Shown: positions 42,885 to 51,168 of the stretch, piece after piece
How positions within the stretch are numbered: the stretch's first letter is position 1
Layout of the letters: every line of letters starts with the position of its first letter
Assembly: GCA_026982415.1 (NCBI GenBank)
Contig: JALSHE010000106.1
Location: 1-64,000 of the forward strand
Direction: 5' to 3'
Length of the DNA: 64,000 nt
DNA from: Robiginitomaculum sp.
Lineage (GTDB): Bacteria > Pseudomonadota > Alphaproteobacteria > Caulobacterales > Maricaulaceae
Program-made: the position numbers and the translations under genes
The notes under the pieces: generated by a model
Told to the model about the DNA's origin: nothing
Database searches by the model: none
Seen by the model: only the letters and a program-made list of their open reading frames with translations

Positions 42885-44942
42885 ATGGCATATAGACTAG
42901 GTGTTGATGTAGGCGGGACATTTACCGACCTGCTTTTGATAGAGGAAACGACGGGGAAGACTTACCGCTCAAAGGTTCCCTCAACCCCGAGCGACCCATC
43001 CCAAGCCGTGATTAACGGCACAGCAAAGATTTGCGAAATGGCGGATATAAAAGCTTCGGATTTATCCTTGTTCATGCACGGCACCACGGTGGCGACCAAT
43101 GCTATTTTGGAAAACAAAATTGCCAGGGTCGGTTTAATCGTCACGGACGGTTATCGGCAGGTTTTGCAAATTGCCCGCTCGCTTGTGCCCGGCGGTTTGG
43201 CGGCCTGGATTATCTGGCAACGTCCTCCCATTTTGGCCCCATTGGAAGCGACAGTGGAAGTTAAAGAGCGGCTGGATGCGGACGGAAATGTGCTTAAAAA
43301 GGTCAAAGAGAAAAATGTTCTCAAAGCCATAAAGCGCCTCAAGAAAGAAAATGTCGAGGCGGTGACCATTTGCCTGATAAATTCCTTCGCCAATAACGCC
43401 CACGAAAAACAAATCGAAGCTATCGTCAAACGCGAAATGCCGGGCGTACCCGTATCGGTGTCGTCTGATATTTTACCGGAAAAACAAGAATATGAACGCG
43501 CTCTGACCACGGTCGCCAATTCCGCCGTGCGGCCTACTGTGGCAAAATATGTGCAAAACCTGCGTAAGGAGTTGAGGGCGCAAAACATGGACGGGCAGAT
43601 AAATTTGCTGCGCTCAGACGGCGGTTTGATGTCGTCGGAGCAATCCGAAGACCTTCCCGTGGCTTTATTAATGTCCGGCCCTGCGGGCGGTGTTACCGGG
43701 GCGTTGTGGGCGGCAAAAAATGCCGGCTATGCCAATATTTTGACCCTTGATATGGGCGGCACATCCACGGATGTGTCTTTGATCGAAAACGGCGCCCCGC
43801 GCTTAACCCGCGATACCGAGGTCGGTGATTTGACCGTGCGTACATCATCTCTGGACGTAAAAACCGTGGGTGCAGGGGGCGGCTCCATCGCTCATGTGCC
43901 GGAACTTACCCAAGCGCTTAGGGTGGGGCCAGAAAGTGCGGGGGCGACACCGGGGCCGGCATGCTACGGAAACGGCGGCGAGGCGGCCACCGTGACGGAT
44001 GCCAATGTGGTGCTGGGCTATTTGCCGGACGCCCTGCTGGGCGGCGAGATGAAATTGGATGTAGAAGCCGCCAAGAAATCCGTGCAAGTTGTAGCCGATG
44101 CTCTCGGGATTTCGCTCATGGAAGCGGCAGCGGGTATTATAGATATTGTCAACGAAAACATTTTCGGCGCTATCCGACTGGTGTCGGTACAGCAAGGCTA
44201 TGACAGCCGCGACTTTGCCTTGATGGGCTTTGGCGGCGGCGGGCCATTGCAGGCCAATGCTATCGGAAAGCTGGCGCAGTCTTGGCCAGTGATTATTCCT
44301 ATGGCGCCCGGCGTGCTGTGCGCTTACGGCGACGCCACCACAAGAATGCGCGCCGAGAAAGCCCGTTCATTCTCTTCGCGGCTGGATACGGCAGACGGCA
44401 AACGGCTAGAAAAAATCATGGGCGAAATGGCTAAGGAAGTCAGTGAACAATTGGTGTCACAAGGTGTGCCTAAGTCCGAACATGAAGTACAGTTCGAAGC
44501 TGGTGTGCGCTATCAAGGCCAAGGCTTTGAAGTGGTGCTACCTATAGAACAAAAAGATTTTTCTGGGGCTGGTCTGAAAAAACTAGCAGACGATCTCCAC
44601 GAAGAACACGAAAAACTATTTACCTTTGCGCTGGAGCTACCTATCGAATTGGTCAACCTTAGGGTCACAGTTCTGGGCGAAGCACCGAATGTCACGGCGG
44701 GTAAAATAGTCCAAGGCGACGGCAAGCCCGATAAAGCCTCCATGCTCAAAACCAGCACGGTCTGGATGGACGGGCGTGAGCAAGATGCCATCATCTATGA
44801 CCGCGCCAAGCTTAAGGCCAAAGACAAGATAAAAGGCCCGGCGATTATAACCGAAATGGATTCGACCACGCTGATACTCTCAAGCCATGTGGCAACCATT
44901 GACGCTTTCGGCAATATTCTCATCAACCCAGCAAAGAATTAG
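42885..44942 (+). CDS. hyuA: Hydantoinase A / oxoprolinase / acetone-carboxylase-type subunit
   Basis: A 685-residue ASKHA-fold subunit: the phosphate-binding RLGVDVGGTFTDLLLIEETT, SLFMHGTTVATNAILE, LLRSDGGLMSSEQS, LMSGPAGGVTGALWAA, TLDMGGTSTDVSLIENG and GAGGGSIAHV. With HyuB such proteins hydrolyse hydantoins or 5-oxoproline, or carboxylate ketones (acetone, acetophenone) with ATP. The insertion PGGLAAWIIWQRPPIL resembles acetophenone-carboxylase-type subunits more than 5-oxoprolinase, but this is weak. AGGAG lies before the ATG. hyuB starts 9 bases after its stop. Confidence 0.88.
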   Translation: MAYRLGVDVGGTFTDLLLIEETTGKTYRSKVPSTPSDPSQAVINGTAKICEMADIKASDLSLFMHGTTVATNAILENKIARVGLIVTDGYRQVLQIARSLVPGGLAAWIIWQRPPILAPLEATVEVKERLDADGNVLKKVKEKNVLKAIKRLKKENVEAVTICLINSFANNAHEKQIEAIVKREMPGVPVSVSSDILPEKQEYERALTTVANSAVRPTVAKYVQNLRKELRAQNMDGQINLLRSDGGLMSSEQSEDLPVALLMSGPAGGVTGALWAAKNAGYANILTLDMGGTSTDVSLIENGAPRLTRDTEVGDLTVRTSSLDVKTVGAGGGSIAHVPELTQALRVGPESAGATPGPACYGNGGEAATVTDANVVLGYLPDALLGGEMKLDVEAAKKSVQVVADALGISLMEAAAGIIDIVNENIFGAIRLVSVQQGYDSRDFALMGFGGGGPLQANAIGKLAQSWPVIIPMAPGVLCAYGDATTRMRAEKARSFSSRLDTADGKRLEKIMGEMAKEVSEQLVSQGVPKSEHEVQFEAGVRYQGQGFEVVLPIEQKDFSGAGLKKLADDLHEEHEKLFTFALELPIELVNLRVTVLGEAPNVTAGKIVQGDGKPDKASMLKTSTVWMDGREQDAIIYDRAKLKAKDKIKGPAIITEMDSTTLILSSHVATIDAFGNILINPAKN

Positions 44943-44951
44943 GAGGGCATC

Positions 44952-46817
44952 ATGGCTGCTACAATAATTGAAAAAAACACCAAAGCATTTAAAACCGTTG
45001 ATGTGGATCCGATCACTTTGGATCTCATAGAAAACGCCTTAAAAAACGCACGCGAAGAAATGGACGCGACTTTGTTTCGTACCGCCATGTCGCCGGGTAT
45101 CCGCGAGCAAGGCGACGCTTTTCCGCTGATCGCAGACCATACTGGCCTGATGTTGGCCGGGCAATTTGGCTCGTTCATTCAGGGTTTTTTAGAAAACTAC
45201 GACGGCGAGATAGAGCAAGGTGATGTGCTGTGGTTGTCCGATCCATATATGTGCGACGGTGCCGTTTCCCATGCCAATGACTGGCTAGTCATGGTGCCAA
45301 TATTTGTTGATGACAGACTGGTTGGCTGGGGCGCGATGTTTGGTCATATGACCGATGTGGGCGGCATGGTGCCGGGGTCACTGCCGACTAATGCCGTGTC
45401 TATTTTCCAAGAGGGCATTCGTATTCCGCCAGTTAAGCTCTATAAAAAAGGCGTCAAAAACGACGATATTCTCAAAATCGTTCTTCATCAATGCCGCATG
45501 CCAGACTGGGCCGGGGCTGATCTGAACGCCATCGTGGCGGCGTGCCGCATGGCCGAGCGCCGGGTGGTTGAAATGGTCGGACGCTTTGGTGCCGATAGCT
45601 ATATTTCGGCCACCAACAAATTGCTGGCGCGCAATAACCGGGCTATGGCGCATCTCATCGAGACCTCTATCGGCGAAGAGCCTGTATCGTTTGAAGATTT
45701 TGTTTGCGATGACGGACGCGGTTTTGGACCTTACAAAATCAAATGTACGATGTGGCGTGAAGGCGGCAAGGTCATTCTGGATTGGGAGGGCACAGACCCG
45801 CAATCGGAAAGCTCGATCAATTTCTTGCTTAATGAAAATATGCTGAAAATGTTTTTTGGTATTTATATGATTATGGTGTTCGACCCGCAGATTTTATTCA
45901 ATGACGGGTTTTACGATTTGGTTGAAGTGCGCATCCCTGAGGGATCACTCTTGAAACCAAAATTCCCGGCAGCTCTATCGTGCCGCACCCATGCTCTTGG
46001 CCGTATTTTTGATGTGCTGGGCGCTCTGCTCGGTCAGCGCGCTCCGGAATTCCTGTCGGCGGCTGGTTTCTCGTCTAGCCCGCATTTGATGTATTCCGGT
46101 ACGGATAAAAATGATGAATGGTTCCAGCTATTTCAAATTGGCTTTGGTGGCATTCCGGGGCGTCCGTTCGGCGATGGTTCCGACGGACATTCCCTATGGC
46201 CGGGCTTTACCAATGTGCCCAATGAATTCTTGGAAGCCTATTTTCCGCTCCGGATTGAGCGCTATGAAAGCATCCCCGATAGCGGCGGTGCCGGCTTATT
46301 CAGGGGCGGAAACGGTATCACCATTCATTACAGGTTCTTGGAGAAAGGCACGATAGCCATTCATGATGACCGGTGGTTTATCTATCCGTGGGGCGTCAAT
46401 GGCGGAACGCCGGGTATGCGTTCCAAGAAAATGATTGTGCGCAAGAACGGCAAGAAGAAAGTCCTGCCATCAAAATGTGATGACATCATGGTTGAGGCGG
46501 GCGATTTGCTAATCTATAATACATGGGGCGGCGGCGGTTGGGGCAATCCGCTAGAGCGCGATGCAGAGTTTGTCGCACTTGAGGTTAAGCAAGGATTGAT
46601 TTCGAAAAAAGGCGCTAAACGTTTTGGAGTTGTTGTGAGCAAGTCCGGTAAATTGGATGCCACGGCTACAGAAAAACTCCGCGCAGATATGGCGGATAGT
46701 ATTTGTACAGATGTATTTAATTACGGCCCGGATTTGGAAACCCTGCGCAAAAATTGTAAGAAAGAAACCGGACTGGATGCACCGATACAGCCCGTATGGG
46801 ATAAGAAAACGGCTTAG
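44952..46817 (+). CDS. hyuB: Hydantoinase B / oxoprolinase / acetone-carboxylase-type subunit
   Basis: A 621-residue HyuB partner: VDPITLDLIENALKNAREEM, RTAMSPGIREQGDAFPLIAD, DVLWLSDPYMCDGAVSHAND, MFGHMTDVGGMVPGS, EGIRIPPVKLYKKG, ERYESIPDSGGAGLFRGGNG and TWGGGGWGNPLERDAEFVAL. Histidines in SHAND and GHMTD probably bind metal. It is somewhat longer than many HyuB proteins. GGAG precedes the ATG. It forms an operon with hyuA; a 200-base gap with a repeat separates it from the next gene. Confidence 0.9.
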   Translation: MAATIIEKNTKAFKTVDVDPITLDLIENALKNAREEMDATLFRTAMSPGIREQGDAFPLIADHTGLMLAGQFGSFIQGFLENYDGEIEQGDVLWLSDPYMCDGAVSHANDWLVMVPIFVDDRLVGWGAMFGHMTDVGGMVPGSLPTNAVSIFQEGIRIPPVKLYKKGVKNDDILKIVLHQCRMPDWAGADLNAIVAACRMAERRVVEMVGRFGADSYISATNKLLARNNRAMAHLIETSIGEEPVSFEDFVCDDGRGFGPYKIKCTMWREGGKVILDWEGTDPQSESSINFLLNENMLKMFFGIYMIMVFDPQILFNDGFYDLVEVRIPEGSLLKPKFPAALSCRTHALGRIFDVLGALLGQRAPEFLSAAGFSSSPHLMYSGTDKNDEWFQLFQIGFGGIPGRPFGDGSDGHSLWPGFTNVPNEFLEAYFPLRIERYESIPDSGGAGLFRGGNGITIHYRFLEKGTIAIHDDRWFIYPWGVNGGTPGMRSKKMIVRKNGKKKVLPSKCDDIMVEAGDLLIYNTWGGGGWGNPLERDAEFVALEVKQGLISKKGAKRFGVVVSKSGKLDATATEKLRADMADSICTDVFNYGPDLETLRKNCKKETGLDAPIQPVWDKKTA

Positions 46818-46845
46818 GAATGAAGTATCACTTGCAACATCCAAG

Positions 46846-46978
46846 CCCCTCACCCGCTGTCGCGCGCCTCTCCCCAAAGGAGAGGCTAAGTTTGTTTGCC
46901 CCACATAGTGTATATGAAGAAGTGGTGATTGATAAGCCAACGTCTCGTCTCTCATGGGGAGAGGAACAAGGTGAGGGG
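46846..46978. repeat. Nested inverted repeat of CCCCTCACC/CCTCTCCCC type
   Basis: CCCCTCACC (46846-46854) pairs with GGTGAGGGG (46970-46978), and CCTCTCCCC (46867-46875) pairs with GGGGAGAGG (46956-46964). A small hairpin CCTCTCC/GGAGAGG sits on the left half. This resembles intergenic elements dispersed in many proteobacterial genomes. It splits hyuB from the oxidoreductase and may attenuate read-through. Confidence 0.75.
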
Positions 46979-47018
46979 GTAGGGTCTATCGTGATGCATC
47001 CTCGTGTTAGTTAAGCCA

Positions 47019-48017
47019 ATGAGCATGAAAACCAACCAACAAATATTGCTCAAGAATCGTCCCGATGCTGTTCCTGCACCTGCTGATTTCAAGCTGGTGG
47101 ACGGTAATATGCCCGTACCGGGCGCGGGCGAAATATTGTGCAAAACCGAATATCTATCCCTCGACCCCTATATGCGCGGACAGATAAATGGGCGGCATAT
47201 TTCGGGCGCTATTCATCCGGGCGAGATGATGCGCGGGGAAACTGTATCGGAAGTGGTCGCGTCCAACCATGATGATTTTAGCCCCGGTGATTTCGTCAAA
47301 CATTTTGGTGGCTGGCAAAATTATTCCGTCAGCGACGGAGCGGGTATGCAAAAACTAGACGGGCGTATTACGCCGCGTTCTCTGGCTCTGGGTATTCTCG
47401 GCATGCCAGGTCTGACCGCCTATGCGGGGCTGGTGCATTTGGCCGAGCCAAAGGCGGGCGATACGGTTTTGGTCTCGGCGGCGTCGGGGGCGGTTGGCTC
47501 TATGGTCGGACAAATTGCCAAGATTATGGGTTGCCGGGTTATCGGCATCGCAGGCCAGCAGCGTAAAATGGATTGGCTGACGGATGTGGCTGGATTTGAT
47601 GGCTGCTTCAATTATAAAGACGAAGAGCCGGGCGAAGCCATTAAACGCCTGTGCCCGGACGGGGTTGATATTTATTTTGATAATGTCGGCGGTGATATTT
47701 TAGACGCGGCCATGAACCAATTGGCAATTGGCGCGCGGGTAATTTTGTGCGGGCTTATGGCGCAATACAATACCGACAGTCCGCCGCCCGGCCCTAATCC
47801 CGGCACGATTATTCGCGCCCGTGCTATCGTTAAAGGTCTGGTGGTTTACGACCATTTCGACAAGCAGGTAGAGTTTTTGGACAAAGCTACCGAGTGGATA
47901 AACTCCGGCCAGATTAAATATGTCGAAGATGTCACAGACGGTTTGGTACATGCGCCAGAAGCGTTCTGCCGCCTGATGGCGGGTGGCAATTTCGGAAAGA
48001 CTATTGTAAAGTTATGA
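47019..48017 (+). CDS. NADP-dependent MDR oxidoreductase (CurA/PTGR-like)
   Basis: Medium-chain reductase without catalytic zinc, reducing alpha,beta-unsaturated carbonyls. Motifs: SLDPYMRGQINGR and VVASNHDDFSPGDFV in the N-terminal half, then the nucleotide site DTVLVSAASGAVGSMVGQIA and DIYFDNVGGDILDA. Length 332 is typical. It starts at MSMKTN (47019). Its stop overlaps the leuC-like start (ATGA), so it is translationally coupled to the dehydratase genes and probably acts on their pathway. Confidence 0.9.
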   Translation: MSMKTNQQILLKNRPDAVPAPADFKLVDGNMPVPGAGEILCKTEYLSLDPYMRGQINGRHISGAIHPGEMMRGETVSEVVASNHDDFSPGDFVKHFGGWQNYSVSDGAGMQKLDGRITPRSLALGILGMPGLTAYAGLVHLAEPKAGDTVLVSAASGAVGSMVGQIAKIMGCRVIGIAGQQRKMDWLTDVAGFDGCFNYKDEEPGEAIKRLCPDGVDIYFDNVGGDILDAAMNQLAIGARVILCGLMAQYNTDSPPPGPNPGTIIRARAIVKGLVVYDHFDKQVEFLDKATEWINSGQIKYVEDVTDGLVHAPEAFCRLMAGGNFGKTIVKL

Positions 48018-49411
48018 GCGCTCTGACGCTGTTTGAGAAACTGTGGCAAGCCCATAAAGTCTGTAGCTTGGACGGCGGCGAAGACTTGCTTTATATAGAC
48101 AGAATATTTTTGCATGAACGTACCGGCGGGGTTGCTTTGGTGAGTATGGCCGAATCTGGCCATAAAATTCGCCGCAAAGAACATGTCTTTGCTACGATGG
48201 ATCATATTGTCGATACACTGCCGGGGCGGAGCGACGAGACCAAAATGCCGGGCGGCAAGGACTTTATCACTATTACGCGCCGCGCTGCCAAAGCCGCAGG
48301 CATCACCTTGTTTGATCTCGGCGATGAGCGCCAAGGTATTGTCCATGTCATATCGCCAGAGCAGGGTATTGTCTTGCCGGGACTGACCATTATTTGCCCC
48401 GACAGCCATACCTGCACCCAAGGTGCATTTGGGGCGTTGGCGTTCGGCATAGGCTCAACCCAAGCCGAACATGCCATGGCGACGTCCACCTTGCGCATAT
48501 CCAAGCCCAAACCCATGTTGGTGCATTTTGACGGGGCGCTCAAAGCAGGCGTGACCGCCAAAGACATGATCTTGCATTTAATCAGCACATATGGTGCCGC
48601 AGGTGGGCGCGGTTACGCAATAGAATTTGCGGGATCAGCTGTGCGGGCGCTCGATATGGAAGCCCGCATGACCCTGTGTAATATGGCGGTGGAGTTTGGC
48701 GCATTTACAGGCATGGTCGCCCCGGACGAAAAAACTTATGCTTGGCTTAAAGACAGACCCTATGCGCCCAAGGGGGCGGATTGGGATATGGCCATAGCAG
48801 GGTGGCAAAAACTAGCCACGGACACGGGTGCTAAATTTGACCGCATGATAAACCTTGATGCGGGCTTGGTTGCGCCAACAGTAAGCTGGGGAACAAGCCC
48901 GGTGCAGTGTGTATTGGTCGGCGGCACTATACCAGTGTCCAAGTGCAAAGAAGACGATAAATCATTGGCTTATATGGGGCTTGAACCGGGGCAAAAGTTA
49001 AACAGTTTGACCGTTGATGCCGCTTTTATCGGTTCATGCACCAATGCAAGGCTTTCAGATTTACGGGCGGCGGCAGAGGTGCTGAAAGGGCGGCATGTAC
49101 GCAGCGGTATCCGGGCTATTTGTGTGCCGGGTTCCAGCGCCGTTAAACGCGCCGCCGAAGCCGAGGGGCTTGATATAATCTTCAAACAAGCCGGGTTTGA
49201 ATGGCGCGAAAGTGGTTGCTCCATGTGCTTTTATGCGGGCGGCGAGGGTTTTGGTGCAGGTAAGCGGGTTATATCGTCCACCAATAGAAATTTCGAAGGC
49301 CGCCAAGGGGCAGGGGCGCGCACCCATATTGCCAGCCCGGCAACAGTAGCTGCATCGGCGGTGGCGGGGCATATATGCAGTGTAGCTGATTTGGGGGCGC
49401 ACAATGGCTGA
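48014..49411 (+). CDS. LeuC-like aconitase-family dehydratase, large subunit
   Basis: Large subunit of a [4Fe-4S] hydro-lyase of the isopropylmalate isomerase group: LTIICPDSHTCTQGAFGALA, FGIGSTQAEHAMATSTL, AFIGSCTNARLSDLR and the cluster motif SGCSMCF. The cluster Cys are in GSCTN and CSMC. After CSMC the usual LAMNPD is replaced by YAGGEGF, and the context is catabolic, so a role on another hydroxy-acid (citramalate, dimethylmalate or similar) is as likely as leucine synthesis. Length 465 is typical. Overlaps both neighbours. Confidence 0.85.
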   Translation: MSALTLFEKLWQAHKVCSLDGGEDLLYIDRIFLHERTGGVALVSMAESGHKIRRKEHVFATMDHIVDTLPGRSDETKMPGGKDFITITRRAAKAAGITLFDLGDERQGIVHVISPEQGIVLPGLTIICPDSHTCTQGAFGALAFGIGSTQAEHAMATSTLRISKPKPMLVHFDGALKAGVTAKDMILHLISTYGAAGGRGYAIEFAGSAVRALDMEARMTLCNMAVEFGAFTGMVAPDEKTYAWLKDRPYAPKGADWDMAIAGWQKLATDTGAKFDRMINLDAGLVAPTVSWGTSPVQCVLVGGTIPVSKCKEDDKSLAYMGLEPGQKLNSLTVDAAFIGSCTNARLSDLRAAAEVLKGRHVRSGIRAICVPGSSAVKRAAEAEGLDIIFKQAGFEWRESGCSMCFYAGGEGFGAGKRVISSTNRNFEGRQGAGARTHIASPATVAASAVAGHICSVADLGAHNG

Positions 49412-49991
49412 ACCTCTGACGACTGTTATATCCAAGGCCGTACCAATTCTGCGCGATAATATTGACACAGATGCCATTATCCCGTCGCGGGAAATAAAGG
49501 GCGTCACTAAAACTGGGCTATCAGAAGGTTTGTTTGCTGGTTGGCGCTATGTAGGGGGACGCGAAATAAATTCCGATTTCTTGCTTAACTGGCCGCAGTT
49601 TAAGGGCGCGCAGATATTATTGAGCGGCGCAAATTTTGGCTGTGGTTCGTCGCGAGAACAAGCCGTTTGGGCATTGACGGAATACGGGTTTCGGGTCATC
49701 GTGGCGGAGAGTTTCGGCGAAATATTTTATAATAATTGTATCGCTAACGGTGTACTACCTATCCGCTTGCCGGGCCGCAGTATTGCGCTTTTGGCAAAGA
49801 TAGACAAAGGCATCGAGGTCAATTTGGAGACCCAAAAAATCGGCGGCATCAGCTTTGATATTAGCAAGCCGCACAAGCACATGTTGCTGGGCGGGCTGGA
49901 CGCCATAGATTTAACCCACCGCTCTATGGACAATATAGAGACGTTTGAGCGGGCATATTTTGCAAAACAGCCGTGGGCGCGGCTTAAATAA
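49404..49991 (+). CDS. LeuD-like aconitase-family dehydratase, small subunit
   Basis: Swivelling small subunit: LRDNIDTDAIIPSREIKGV, LSGANFGCGSSREQAVWAL and FGEIFYNNCIANGVLPIRL. The FGCGSSREQAVWAL block is the diagnostic LeuD motif. 195 residues. It starts 8 bases inside the leuC-like gene, so the two subunits are coupled. Its last 8 bases overlap the convergent nitrilase-fold gene. See the large subunit for the substrate question. Confidence 0.87.
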   Translation: MAEPLTTVISKAVPILRDNIDTDAIIPSREIKGVTKTGLSEGLFAGWRYVGGREINSDFLLNWPQFKGAQILLSGANFGCGSSREQAVWALTEYGFRVIVAESFGEIFYNNCIANGVLPIRLPGRSIALLAKIDKGIEVNLETQKIGGISFDISKPHKHMLLGGLDAIDLTHRSMDNIETFERAYFAKQPWARLK

Positions 49992-51057
49992 CCCCCTTGT
50001 CCACCAGCTCTTTAATCGACTTGGCTTGCGCATCCAAAAAATGTTTGCGGTCTGGCACTTGCACATTCCCGTTTTTATCCAGCATGGAATTTGCGGTTTG
50101 GCTGCCGTGCCCGGCGTAGGTTTGCGCAAATACTTCAAAGCGTTGCCGCGCCAAGAGATTACCCATGCCGGGGCGGCGGCGATATTTGCGCAGAACGTTT
50201 AGGTCAATGGTCGTGTGGGCGGTCATGGTTTGCCCCCACCCCGCTTCGACGAGTGTGCGCCCTTGATAATCGACAATAGACGAGCGACCATCGGTTGCGC
50301 TGGTCGGCAAGGCGTGGCCGCTAATGCCTCCGCAATTAGCCGATACCATATAGACCATGTTCTCAACGGCGCGGGCTTTGCGGCAAATGGCTTTGGGGGT
50401 CTCGGACATCATACCCATTTCCCCGGTCGAATGAACGATAATCTCCGCGCCGCGTATAGCCAGCGCCCGGGCGATTTCGGGGTAGAGAATTTCCTCGGAT
50501 GCCAAAGCCGCCAGCCGCCCTATGTCCGTATCCACAACTGGGAACACACCGTCCATGCCGTAGATTTCCAAATACTTATCCCAGACATCATGGGGCGTGG
50601 GGGCGAACATGGAGTTGAGACGACGATAGCGCAAAATCGTCTCGCCGCTTGGTGCTATGATAAAACAGGTTTGAAAATACAGACCATCAAAATGCGGGTC
50701 AAGCTCGTAAGCATTGCCCGCCAAATATAAATCGTTGTCCTGGGCGATTTTCCCGAGGGCGGCATATTCTGCCCCGTCCATTTCAATACAGGCTTTGTCC
50801 GCCCAAGCGGCAATGCTTTCGCCCGCCGGATAGCTGGTCATAAAATATTCCGGCAGCACTACGAGTTTTAAATCCGTCCCGATAAACATTTTACTGGAAC
50901 GGGTTTCGCTTGCCAATCTGTCTATTGCACCGAACATAAGGGTGCGAGCATCATCCCGACTATTGCAAGCATTAACGGCTTGCACCTCGGTTTGCAGGGC
51001 AAGTGCCATATAGCTTGACCCTAATAATTGATTTTGCAATTTATCTTGTATATCCAT
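49984..51057 (-). CDS. Nitrilase-fold protein lacking the catalytic Lys and Cys
   Basis: A 357-residue carbon-nitrogen hydrolase fold: VVLPEYFMTSYP holds the usual Glu. At the Lys position the sequence is RYRRLN (Arg). At the nucleophile position, where family members have a Cys before an acidic residue and a FPE/YPE motif, it reads ALASEEILYPE (codon TCC, Ser). Both substitutions were re-read from the minus strand. Later motifs (AVENMVYMVSANCGG, SSIVDYQGRTLVEAGWGQ) are intact, so the fold is kept. It may be a non-hydrolytic homologue or use Ser. It converges on the LeuD-like gene. Confidence 0.82.
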   Translation of the reverse strand: MDIQDKLQNQLLGSSYMALALQTEVQAVNACNSRDDARTLMFGAIDRLASETRSSKMFIGTDLKLVVLPEYFMTSYPAGESIAAWADKACIEMDGAEYAALGKIAQDNDLYLAGNAYELDPHFDGLYFQTCFIIAPSGETILRYRRLNSMFAPTPHDVWDKYLEIYGMDGVFPVVDTDIGRLAALASEEILYPEIARALAIRGAEIIVHSTGEMGMMSETPKAICRKARAVENMVYMVSANCGGISGHALPTSATDGRSSIVDYQGRTLVEAGWGQTMTAHTTIDLNVLRKYRRRPGMGNLLARQRFEVFAQTYAGHGSQTANSMLDKNGNVQVPDRKHFLDAQAKSIKELVDKGVI

Positions 51058-51168
51058 GTGCCAATCCTATTTTCAAAGCCTGCCCACGACAATGAGAAAA
51101 GTCATTTTGTTTGCGCTGCACCCGTTTAGAGCATAAACTCATGGACTTACATGTCTTGGGAAATTGAT

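Noticed and set aside
48014-49991. Naming the pair leuC and leuD outright
   Set aside because: The catabolic context and the altered sequence after CSMC leave the substrate open, so I give only family names.
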